DNA from: Lachnospira sp. UBA5912
GTDB lineage: Bacteria > Bacillota > Clostridia > Lachnospirales > Lachnospiraceae
DNA length: 9,369 nt
Assembly (NCBI GenBank): GCA_002435585.1
Contig: DJDY01000161.1
Coordinates: forward strand, 6,325 to 15,693
Direction of reading: 5' to 3'
Positions 1 to 6,269 of the stretch are shown here, in pieces. The stretch's first letter is position 1, and every line of letters starts with the position of its first letter. Below the pieces are notes generated by a model. The model was not told where the DNA came from. It saw only the letters and a list, made by a program, of their open reading frames with translations, and did not search any database. A program made the translations under genes and the position numbers.

Positions 1-11
1 TTGTGCATATT

Positions 12-44
12 AAAAGCCCCTTTCTTATTCAAAAAGGAGCTTTT
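12..44 (-). terminator. Intrinsic terminator of the 59-469 gene
   Basis: A 12-bp stem (32/33-44 with 12-23) with a short loop ends in GCUUUU on the minus strand, 15 bases past the stop codon of the membrane-protein gene. At position 18/38 the minus-strand RNA forms a U-G wobble, whereas plus-strand RNA would have a C-A mismatch, so the minus orientation is the functional one. Confidence 0.75.
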
Positions 45-58
45 ACAATTCTAAAATA

Positions 59-469
59 TCATTGGAAATCCTGTGTATGAAATCTTCTATAGTACACCTT
101 TAAGGAATTCTTTGATACCTTAATCTTCTTTAACTGTATCCCACCTGACAAGAATTCCTGAGGAATATTATTAATAAAATACTTCTGAAGCATAGCCTTA
201 AGCTGTATGTTCTTAGACCTCTGCATAGCGACAAGTACAAACACTATCATAAATGCAATAATCTTAACAGCCCTACCCGTGCAGCTCCATAATGTAAGTG
301 CAATATTCGCTGAAAATGTGAACAGGATAAATGCAAATATTACGCAGAATATAACCGTATATATATATGTTTTAACCCACTCAACCGGACTTAATATCTT
401 AAGCTGATACATAAGCTTATGATAATTTCTTGATTCTTCTGAAGTTATAGGCATCTCATATACTTCCAT
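59..469 (-). CDS. Hypothetical two-helix membrane protein
   Basis: This 136-residue protein has no family I can name with confidence. Residues about 33-57 and 66-83 are strongly hydrophobic and look like two membrane-spanning helices joined by a short loop. The roughly 30-residue N-terminus is polar, and the C-terminal part (about 84-136) is basic and ends in a Lys/Arg/Tyr-rich stretch, so it probably lies in the cytoplasm. The overall layout (paired helices then a basic soluble tail) is loosely like YcxB-type small membrane proteins, but I see no diagnostic motif. The ATG at 469 is favoured because AGGAGGG (476-482) lies 6 bases upstream. The gene is monocistronic by appearance: a good promoter at 504-532 precedes it and a hairpin terminator at 12-44 follows it. 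No function is proposed. Confidence 0.75.
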   Translation of the reverse strand: MEVYEMPITSEESRNYHKLMYQLKILSPVEWVKTYIYTVIFCVIFAFILFTFSANIALTLWSCTGRAVKIIAFMIVFVLVAMQRSKNIQLKAMLQKYFINNIPQEFLSGGIQLKKIKVSKNSLKVYYRRFHTQDFQ

Positions 470-503
470 AAGGCACCCTCCTGATTAATTAAATCTTTTA
501 TAG

Positions 504-532
504 ATTATATCTCTGAAATGCCATATTAGCAA
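504..532 (-). promoter_or_regulatory. Sigma-A-type promoter of the 59-469 gene
   Basis: Minus strand: TTGCTA at 527-532, a 17-base spacer, then a perfect TATAAT at 504-509. The predicted start near 497 gives a leader of about 28 bases before the gene's AGGAGGG. It lies between the small 582-749 gene and the membrane-protein gene, so the two are probably transcribed separately. Confidence 0.7.
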
Positions 533-581
533 GTATGAAAGAATCATTATTATATACATTTTTCTTAAAAAATGCTAAATT

Positions 582-749
582 TTAATAATCACTAAGTATT
601 TCTTCAACATATTTTATAGATATCTCAAGATAATTAGATATCTCATATTCAGGCACCCCATTGTCATGAAGAATAAATATAAGTTCTTCTATGGTTGTAC
701 CTTTTTTACGTTCTACTAATACAAAGTGCTTAACCTGTGCCTCATTCAC
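582..749 (-). CDS. Small hypothetical protein with a helix-turn-helix-like C-terminus
   Basis: A 55-residue frame starting with GTG at 749 and ending with TAA at 582. The start is fixed by an excellent GGAGGTGA (755-762) placed 5 bases upstream, a full match to the 16S anti-Shine-Dalgarno. Residues about 33-54 (EYEISNYLEISIKYVEEIL) follow the pattern of a helix-turn-helix: a first helix ending in a Leu, a short turn with Ser, then a recognition-like helix with Val and Ile/Leu at the expected spacing. The N-terminal half contains a basic RKKGTT turn and an acidic, hydrophobic helix (EELIFILHDNG). No cofactor or catalytic motif is visible. It lies 86 bases after the methyltransferase gene with no convincing terminator between them, so co-transcription is possible. 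It could be a free-standing DNA-binding domain, or an adaptor carrying only the fold. The family is unknown to me. Confidence 0.7.
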   Translation of the reverse strand: MNEAQVKHFVLVERKKGTTIEELIFILHDNGVPEYEISNYLEISIKYVEEILSDY

Positions 750-835
750 TTATATCACCTCCGAATATCATATTACATATATTGCATTCTTAAATTTAAT
801 GTATATGATGTAAAATGCATGGCATTATATTATTT

Positions 836-2614
836 TTATATGTTACTCATGTGCAGTATGTCTTCAAGCATATATACTCTGTTAAAAGGAAACGAGAAAT
901 AATATCCATCAACAAAACCTTTTGTTTTGTCAATAATATCTACTGCCAGCTTTATTCCAGTCTGCTCACCTTCTTTTTTAGTCATATCATCTCTGTATCT
1001 TGAAAGTACTTCATCTGTTACATCTATGCCAGCCATCTCATTTTTCATAAAAGTGGCATTTTTAAGACTTACAAGTGGCATTATTCCACATAATATGCGT
1101 GCATTAGTCTCATTCTTTATAGTACGTATTCTTTCTATATCTTCATCAGAAAATACTGGCTGTGTCATAAAGAAAGTTGCTCCAGCTTCCATCTTTTTCT
1201 TAACACGTCCTATCTCTATATCAAGTCTTTTTCTTCCCTGGTTAATAGCGCCTCCGTATGTCATTGGTTCATATCTGAACTGGTCTTCATTCATATCTTC
1301 AATTATATGCATAAGTCCTGTTGAATCAAAATTAAACACGCTTTTAACGCTGCTTCTTATCATCTGTGGTATAGGATCTCCTGTTATAACAAGAAAATTA
1401 TTAATATCATTAATATGTGCGCCAAGAAGCTGTGATCTGATTGCTATAGCATTTTTATCCCTGCAGCACAAATGTGGCATAACACACATTCCAGTCTGTC
1501 TTGCAACTTTAGCTGCTATAAGTATAGAATCCGCTCTTGTTCTGCCAGATGGTGAATCAGGGAATGTAAGTACATCAACTTTCTTTTCTTTTAAATAATG
1601 TGCTGCATCCATAAGCTTGTCAGCATCGCTGTTAAAAGGCGGAGCAAGTTCAACTGCAATAAGTTTTTTATTTTCTTTTCTACTATAAAAAGCGCTATCC
1701 TTAACCTGTGATAAACCACCATCAGATAAATTATCTGTTGTTGTATTATAAGTAACGCTTGATATTTTAATCATGCCTGACAGCTTTTTTATATAATCTG
1801 GTGTTGTTCCACAACATCCACCTACTATGTCAGCACCAGCTTTAACAAGATCACATACCTTTTGTGAATAGTATTCTACATTTTTTTCTGCGAAAACCAT
1901 TCTGCCACTGACCACCTGTGGATATCCAGCATTAGGAAGAGCAGTAAAAAACTTGGAAGTACACTTTCTATTGCTTTTTACGAACTGCTCCATATGTGCA
2001 GGACCAGTTCCACAATTAAAACCAACTGCATCTATTCTGTCTATTTCATCGGCAAGTGAAATAAGCTTTCTTGCACTTAATCCTGCATTACTATAACCAA
2101 ACTGGTTAACTGCAAACTGCACTATAACAAAAGCATCCTTTGGAACTGCCATTATAGCCTTAGTAATATCTGAAATATCTGAAAAAGTTTCAAAAATATA
2201 TATATCAATGCCCAGCTCTGCAAATGTCTGCACAAGCCAAACATATTCATTCTCTATTATCTGTCTGTCAAACATATTATCGTCAGGTATAGGACCTATA
2301 TCAGCAGCAACATACACATCTGTGCCAGAAAGCTTAACAGCCTGTCTTGCATTAGACACTGCAGCCTTAATATTGTCCCTTACACCATCCATATCTGTGT
2401 TAAGACTAACTGTATTGCTTGCAAATGTATTAGTCCTTAAAAGCTTTGCACCTGCATCAATATATTCTTTATGTATACTTATAACTCTGTCTTTATTGTT
2501 AATATTATCCTTCTCTGGAAGCTCCATTGTATCATATAATCCTGCATAATATGTTCCGAAAGCTCCATCTGTTATAAGCTTATTATCTTTTAGATAACAT
2601 CTTATATCTTTCAT
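836..2614 (-). CDS. Bifunctional homocysteine S-methyltransferase / 5,10-methylenetetrahydrofolate reductase
   Basis: A cytoplasmic enzyme of methionine and one-carbon metabolism, about 592 residues, close to the size of the Bacillus YitJ-type fusion. Residues about 10-285 form the homocysteine methyltransferase barrel: an ITDGAFGT start, then zinc-ligand cysteines in FNCGTGP (C201) and GGCCGTTP (C267, C268). Residues about 315-592 form the FAD-dependent reductase barrel, with VELAPPF holding the catalytic Glu (about 322), HLCCRDKN, VITGDP and MTQPVF. The reductase would make methyl-THF and the first domain would use a methyl donor to convert homocysteine to methionine. No cobalamin-binding or reactivation domain is present, so the physiological methyl donor is not settled by sequence. 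An in-frame TTG lies at 2632, but it has no ribosome site. The ATG at 2614 has GGAG at 2627-2630 and starts just before the conserved domain, so I chose it. It is transcribed from the promoter at 2708-2736 through a structured leader. Confidence 0.93.
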   Translation of the reverse strand: MKDIRCYLKDNKLITDGAFGTYYAGLYDTMELPEKDNINNKDRVISIHKEYIDAGAKLLRTNTFASNTVSLNTDMDGVRDNIKAAVSNARQAVKLSGTDVYVAADIGPIPDDNMFDRQIIENEYVWLVQTFAELGIDIYIFETFSDISDITKAIMAVPKDAFVIVQFAVNQFGYSNAGLSARKLISLADEIDRIDAVGFNCGTGPAHMEQFVKSNRKCTSKFFTALPNAGYPQVVSGRMVFAEKNVEYYSQKVCDLVKAGADIVGGCCGTTPDYIKKLSGMIKISSVTYNTTTDNLSDGGLSQVKDSAFYSRKENKKLIAVELAPPFNSDADKLMDAAHYLKEKKVDVLTFPDSPSGRTRADSILIAAKVARQTGMCVMPHLCCRDKNAIAIRSQLLGAHINDINNFLVITGDPIPQMIRSSVKSVFNFDSTGLMHIIEDMNEDQFRYEPMTYGGAINQGRKRLDIEIGRVKKKMEAGATFFMTQPVFSDEDIERIRTIKNETNARILCGIMPLVSLKNATFMKNEMAGIDVTDEVLSRYRDDMTKKEGEQTGIKLAVDIIDKTKGFVDGYYFSFPFNRVYMLEDILHMSNI

Positions 2615-2658
2615 ATATATATCTATCTCCAATCACGCTGATAAGCAATTATATATAA

Positions 2659-2700
2659 ACACAATAATGGGGGCAACGTTGTGTATGCCCCCATAAACGT
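2659..2700 (-). promoter_or_regulatory. Structured 5' leader of the methyltransferase/reductase gene (hairpin with competing loop pairings)
   Basis: Immediately after the predicted transcription start, the minus-strand RNA has a perfect 8-bp GC-rich stem (2686-2693 with 2668-2675) and a 10-base loop (2676-2685). The loop's AACGU (2676-2680) is complementary to ACGUU at the 5' end (2696-2700), and its ACACAA (2679-2684) is complementary to UUGUGU just downstream (2659-2664). The two pairings overlap, so both cannot fully form. A U-rich stretch follows the stem, so it could also act as an intrinsic terminator or attenuator, or end permease transcripts arriving from 2821. It matches no riboswitch consensus I recognise. 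Confidence 0.5.
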
Positions 2701-2707
2701 CCTGTTT

Positions 2708-2736
2708 ATTATATAATAATATGATGTAAGTGTCAA
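2708..2736 (-). promoter_or_regulatory. Consensus sigma-A promoter of the methyltransferase/reductase gene
   Basis: Minus strand: perfect TTGACA at 2731-2736, a 17-base spacer, perfect TATAAT at 2708-2713. Start of transcription is predicted near 2700-2702, leaving an 86-88-base leader before the ATG at 2614. A promoter this strong suggests that control is exerted after initiation, in the leader. Confidence 0.85.
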
Positions 2737-2820
2737 AAGTATAAAAACCGTTACTGCTTACAAAAACTTTTTACCTGTGACACACTAAACTCAAATGAAA
2801 CATGCAGCTCAAGCGTATTA

Positions 2821-4218
2821 TTAATGTGTAAGGAAGAACATCAACAAAAACAAGGCTGCAACAACCCATGTAAATGCCTTAACTTCCTTAGCTTTACCTG
2901 AGAATACCTTAATAAGCACATATGATATAAGACCAAATGCAATACCATAACTGATGTTATATGCAAATGCCATAAATGCAATAGTAAGAAATGCTGGAAC
3001 AGCTACTGAAATATCTTTCCAGTCGATATTGGCAACACCGCCCATCATAAGTACACCAACATAAATAAGTGCTGCTGCAGTTGCACATCCAGGAATAAGT
3101 GCTGCAATAGGACTTAAGAACATAGCAACAAAGAAAAGACATCCTGTTGTAAATGCAGAAAGACCTGTTCTTCCACCTTCAGCCACACCTGATGATGACT
3201 CAACGAATGTTGTAACTGTTGATGTACCACATGCTGCACCAACACATGTTGCGATAGCATCTGCCAACATGGCCTTTTCAAAGTTAGGAACCTGTCCATC
3301 CTCATCAAGTAAATCGCCTCTTGAACATGCACCATATAAAGTTCCAAGAGTATCAAACATATCAACCATGCAGAAAGCTAGAGCTGTTGTTGCAATAACA
3401 AGAACGAGATCTGCTGTTGTATGATTTGCAAGATATCCTGAGAAATTAAAACCGTCTGTAAACACCTTACCAAAAGACTCTGTCGCCCAGTCACCGAATG
3501 CTGCAAAAGGATTAAGTGTCATTCCATCAAAAAATCCATCATAAAAGCCAGTAACTGTGAATCCTAAAATATAATAAATAATAGTTCCTCCAAGAATACC
3601 CCAGAGAACTGAACCTTTTACATTCTTAACTGTAAGTACAGCAATAATAACAATCGCAATAATAGTAACAAACTTTGGCATAATACTTGCCCATGTAGCA
3701 TTACCATTAAGGATGTTGAATGATGAAAGGTTAACAAGTGTTGATTCATCATTAACTATAAGTCCGGCATTCTGTAAACCAAGAAATGCAATAAAAAGTC
3801 CAATACCTGCTGGAATAGCTTTTCTTACTGCATCCGGAATAGCTGAGAAAAGTTTTGCACGTATACCTGTTATTGTAAGGAGTACGAAGACAATACCATC
3901 CAATAATACAAGTACAAGTGCATTAGCATAACTGAGTCCGAAATTAAAGCATGCTGTATAAACAAAAAAGGCATTAAGACCCATACCTGAAGCTAATCCA
4001 AGAGGAAGATTAGCAAGAAATGCCATAGCAAAAGTACCAACTACCGCTGATATTGCAGTTGCGATATATATCGCATTGTAGGATACTTCAGGCAGTGCTG
4101 AAAACATGCCAGCATTAACCATAAGTATGTAAGCCATGGCCATAAATGTAGTTATACCAGCAAGGACTTCAACCTTTACTGTAGAACCATGTTCTTTTAC
4201 TTTGAAATACTTTTCCAT
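2821..4218 (-). CDS. NCS2/AzgA-type purine (adenine/guanine/hypoxanthine) permease
   Basis: A 465-residue polytopic inner-membrane transporter expected to import purine bases by proton symport. Family marks are clear: GITTFMAMAYILMVN in the first helix (about 21-35), SGMGLNAFF in the third (about 77-85), MVDMFDTLGTL (about 284-293) and GTSTVTTFVESSSGVAEGGR (331-350), which carry the substrate-binding acidic residues in AzgA/PbuG-type proteins. About a dozen hydrophobic segments are visible and the length is normal, so the protein looks intact. The ATG at 4218 is preceded by GGAG (4229-4232) at 10 bases. An extended -10 promoter lies at 4266-4274. I searched the leader for a purine riboswitch and saw none, so regulation is unexplained. 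The exact base specificity (hypoxanthine/guanine against adenine) cannot be read from sequence. No purine genes flank it. Confidence 0.92.
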   Translation of the reverse strand: MEKYFKVKEHGSTVKVEVLAGITTFMAMAYILMVNAGMFSALPEVSYNAIYIATAISAVVGTFAMAFLANLPLGLASGMGLNAFFVYTACFNFGLSYANALVLVLLDGIVFVLLTITGIRAKLFSAIPDAVRKAIPAGIGLFIAFLGLQNAGLIVNDESTLVNLSSFNILNGNATWASIMPKFVTIIAIVIIAVLTVKNVKGSVLWGILGGTIIYYILGFTVTGFYDGFFDGMTLNPFAAFGDWATESFGKVFTDGFNFSGYLANHTTADLVLVIATTALAFCMVDMFDTLGTLYGACSRGDLLDEDGQVPNFEKAMLADAIATCVGAACGTSTVTTFVESSSGVAEGGRTGLSAFTTGCLFFVAMFLSPIAALIPGCATAAALIYVGVLMMGGVANIDWKDISVAVPAFLTIAFMAFAYNISYGIAFGLISYVLIKVFSGKAKEVKAFTWVVAALFLLMFFLTH

Positions 4219-4265
4219 TGTTTAAAATCTCCGTTTCTTTAAAGTATATAAACATATTACGATTA

Positions 4266-4274
4266 ATTATATCA
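4266..4274 (-). promoter_or_regulatory. Extended -10 promoter of the purine permease gene
   Basis: Minus strand TGATATAAT is a perfect TGN-TATAAT extended -10 element. No good -35 is found at 16-18 bases upstream, which is usual for extended -10 promoters. The predicted start near 4259 leaves a leader of about 40 bases. Confidence 0.6.
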
Positions 4275-4305
4275 TACCATGCGTAACCTTACCAGTTAAT
4301 TTGTT

Positions 4306-4337
4306 TAAAATTTATTTATACGTAAAATTTATTTATA
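4306..4337. repeat. Two perfect 15-bp direct repeats upstream of the permease promoter
   Basis: The sequence taaaatttatttata occurs at 4306-4320 and 4323-4337, separated by CG, giving a 17-bp period. It lies about 35-70 bases upstream of the permease -10. It could be an UP-like A/T tract or tandem sites for a regulator; nothing identifies the protein. Confidence 0.6.
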
Positions 4338-4539
4338 AAACCACATTGTATCAGTGAAAATACTTTATATAGTGTGTTTAAAGTAAAATCCCCCCTAAAA
4401 GTAGGATGTAAATAATACTCATTATGTTAGTATATATATGTGCTTACAAATACATAATTTATTCTAAGCATATTTTAATCATATGACCTGTGACTTATAT
4501 GTACGTGAACACAGGTTATCTCCATAAAAAGTTATCTAA
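4338..4539. other. Non-coding AT-rich spacer with one small hairpin
   Basis: I find no gene in this stretch. It contains a run of six C (4390-4395), a 7-bp perfect hairpin (4486-4492 with 4510-4516) and a GTTATCT pair at 4515 and 4531. No promoter or conserved RNA is recognisable. It lies between the permease promoter region and the large terminator hairpin. Confidence 0.4.
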
Positions 4540-4603
4540 AAATAAAAAAGAAAGCCTGTACAGCAGCTGGGGAGATCTGCTATATACGCTTTCTTTTTTA
4601 TTT
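4540..4603 (-). terminator. Long hairpin, probable bidirectional intrinsic terminator
   Basis: A perfect 16-bp outer stem (4540-4555 with 4588-4603) with A/U tracts built into it encloses an imperfect internal region and a 5-bp inner stem (4562-4566 with 4577-4581). U-runs are present on both strands. On the minus strand it would end transcripts of the signalling gene that stops at 4806, although 202 bases lie between. No plus-strand gene precedes it. Confidence 0.65.
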
Positions 4604-4709
4604 AATAGGAATAAAGTGATGCAAGTTAATTACATAATAGTGTAACAATACTGATACATCATTAAATAACAAAATTCACTTTTGGCACTCACATTCTATA
4701 ATATAATAA

Positions 4710-4776
4710 CAGCATTACAGCAATAATATTACAATTACATTAATGCAATTGCAATATTACATTTACATTAATGCTG
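4710..4776. repeat. 22-bp direct repeats inside an 8-bp dyad
   Basis: Two 22-base copies, 4725-4746 and 4753-4774, differ at one position (28-bp period). They are enclosed by perfect 8-bp inverted arms, cagcatta (4710-4717) and taatgctg (4769-4776). The element lies 30-96 bases beyond the stop of the signalling gene. In RNA it would fold into an AT-rich hairpin that could protect the message 3' end; slippage-generated repeats are the other explanation. Confidence 0.6.
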
Positions 4777-4805
4777 CTATTTATTATTTATTATTACATT
4801 TATTA

Positions 4806-6110
4806 TTAATCAACCATTTCTCCAATGTTTTTAAGAACATCATCAACATTATAAGGTTTTGTTACAAACTTGCTTGCGCCCTCTTTTAATGCTTTAATAA
4901 CCTTATTCTGCTGTCCTGCCGCTGTAATCATGATTACAGCGGCATCCGGATCATAATCCATAATCTTTTCAAGGCATTCTATTCCATCCATATTAGGCAT
5001 GGTTATATCAAGTGTAACTATATCAGGATCATACTGTTTGTAAGCAAGTTCTCCTTCAAGTCCATCTGAGGCTTCTGCAACTATACAATAACCTGCCTCC
5101 TCAAGTATATTTCTTAGCATCATTCTTGATAAGCCAGAATCATCTACTATAAGCACTGTTGGCTTTTCTCCGGTCTCGTCAATCGAGCCCTCTTTAACTG
5201 CCATTTTTCTTGTAACAGGCATCTGTCCTATAGTTACATCGCTGTCAACTGCAATATAGAGTGAAACCTCGCTGCCATTTATATATATAGGCAACGCATA
5301 AGCACTGCCCTTAGCAATCTGGTTTTCATATGAAAACTGTGGAAGAATCTCTATTTCAATATTTTCCTCTGACATAGCTGATGAAAACAGACCATCTATG
5401 CAGTTTACAAACTCTCCGACAGCATCATAACTCTCAAGTCCTAATGTATAAGAACCATTCTTTGAATATCCATTAGCTATCTGTATGAATCCGTCAGGAT
5501 CATTTTTCACTGCAAAACCAATAACTGTATTGATATCTCCTTCACATCTTTGTCCAGCAAATGCCCTGTAATCAAAGCTGTCAACATGTTCTATCTTGCC
5601 TATGTAATAATTATTAGACACGAATCTTGTAATATTTCTTAATGCAAGTGCCGCAATTCTTGTAACATATGGATTAGAGGCATATGCAAACATTGGAACT
5701 ATGCTGTCTATATCTTCATTCTTAAGATGGTCAAGTTCTTCTAATGTAAATCCAATACTTTTTCTGAAATCCTCAACATATAATTCTATTTTATCCTGTT
5801 TTATTCCTGTAACTTCCTCAAGTGCCTGAATAAACTTAATATATGGATTGCCCTGTTTAGAAAGTATTGTTTCAAGCTGCTTTTCCGTAATATATCCCTC
5901 TTCTACGGCAATATCCCCAAATCTTGCATCTTTCTGTGTCTGCAGAATATTAATCTTTTCTGCTTTTTCTTTCGTAAGAATCCCTTCCGATACAGCTATA
6001 AGTCCAAGCTTTGCACGTGTCTTCTCCATCCTTTCAAGGATTTCATCAAACTGTTCCTTACTTATAATATTATTCTCAATAAGATACTTTCCAAATAACT
6101 GACTAAACAT
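4806..6110 (-). CDS. MshEN-like / CheX-like / CheY receiver fusion response regulator
   Basis: A soluble 434-residue signalling protein. The N-terminus holds three 24-residue motifs at 5-28, 34-57 and 63-86, each of the form xLG/FG-x4-(hydrophobic)-G/N-(I/L/Y)-x6-L/F-x-I-L, exactly 29 residues apart. This matches the MshEN-type (PilB/GspE N-terminal) repeat, which binds cyclic di-GMP in some proteins. About 130-300 resembles CheX, with DAVGEFVNCIDG carrying the E-x2-N phosphatase pair (E233, N236). Residues 315-434 are a complete CheY receiver: D323/D324, phospho-acceptor D368, T396 and K418. There is no DNA-binding output, so output is probably by protein contact, and the CheX part may dephosphorylate CheY-like partners or its own receiver. 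An in-frame GTG lies at 6137, but the ATG at 6110 has AAGGAGAG (6116-6123) at ideal spacing, so I chose it. It is a single-gene unit; no chemotaxis or motility genes are in the window. Confidence 0.85.
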   Translation of the reverse strand: MFSQLFGKYLIENNIISKEQFDEILERMEKTRAKLGLIAVSEGILTKEKAEKINILQTQKDARFGDIAVEEGYITEKQLETILSKQGNPYIKFIQALEEVTGIKQDKIELYVEDFRKSIGFTLEELDHLKNEDIDSIVPMFAYASNPYVTRIAALALRNITRFVSNNYYIGKIEHVDSFDYRAFAGQRCEGDINTVIGFAVKNDPDGFIQIANGYSKNGSYTLGLESYDAVGEFVNCIDGLFSSAMSEENIEIEILPQFSYENQIAKGSAYALPIYINGSEVSLYIAVDSDVTIGQMPVTRKMAVKEGSIDETGEKPTVLIVDDSGLSRMMLRNILEEAGYCIVAEASDGLEGELAYKQYDPDIVTLDITMPNMDGIECLEKIMDYDPDAAVIMITAAGQQNKVIKALKEGASKFVTKPYNVDDVLKNIGEMVD

Positions 6111-6154
6111 ATTAACTCTCCTTAACCATATACTCACGTTTATTAATATCAGAA

Positions 6155-6182
6155 ACTATATATATTATATATAACCTGACAA
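6155..6182 (-). promoter_or_regulatory. Candidate promoter of the CheX-CheY fusion gene
   Basis: Minus strand TTGTCA (6177-6182), 16-base spacer, TATAGT (6155-6160), each one base from consensus. A perfect 9-bp inverted repeat (6145-6153 and 6191-6199) brackets it. The surrounding A/T-richness makes a chance match possible. Confidence 0.5.
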
Positions 6183-6233
6183 TATATTTGTCTGATATTT
6201 ATAATTATTTTATTATGATATCACAAATATGGT

Positions 6234-6268
6234 AAAAATAAAAGATGCAATCTATAAAATTGCATCTT
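6234..6268 (-). terminator. Intrinsic terminator of the arsR-type gene
   Basis: A perfect 10-bp stem (6259-6268 with 6242-6251), 7-base loop and UUAUUUUU tail on the minus strand. It begins one base after the TAG stop of the repressor gene, so transcription ends there and the signalling gene must have its own promoter. Confidence 0.85.
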
Positions 6269-6269
6269 C

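Noticed and set aside
557..574. CATTTTT-TAAG-AAAAATG hairpin after the small 582-749 gene
   Set aside because: It is almost purely A/T, has no U-tail in the minus direction, and sits just upstream of the -35 of the next gene; too weak to call a terminator.
811..823. AATGC/GCATT short inverted repeat after the methyltransferase gene
   Set aside because: Only 5 bp with a 3-base loop and no clean U-run in the minus direction; not supportable as a terminator.
927..1598. 223-codon open frame on the plus strand
   Set aside because: It lies entirely antisense to the well-conserved reductase/methyltransferase gene, has no ribosome site of note and its product has no recognisable motif; it is a shadow frame.
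2633..2820. SAM-I (S-box) or methionine T-box leader upstream of the methyltransferase gene
   Set aside because: The leader is only about 87 bases and lacks the S-box core and the T-box antiterminator motif; only the novel hairpin described above is present.
3114..3365. 83-codon minus-strand frame inside the permease gene
   Set aside because: It overlaps the permease in another frame across its most conserved motifs, so it cannot be an independent gene.
4219..4400. Purine riboswitch upstream of the purine permease
   Set aside because: The three-way-junction signature and kissing-loop sequences of the purine aptamer are absent, and the predicted leader is only about 40 bases.
4386..4400. AGGGGGGAT on the minus strand as a ribosome site for a small gene
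   Set aside because: No ATG, GTG or TTG lies at a usable distance followed by an open frame of any length.
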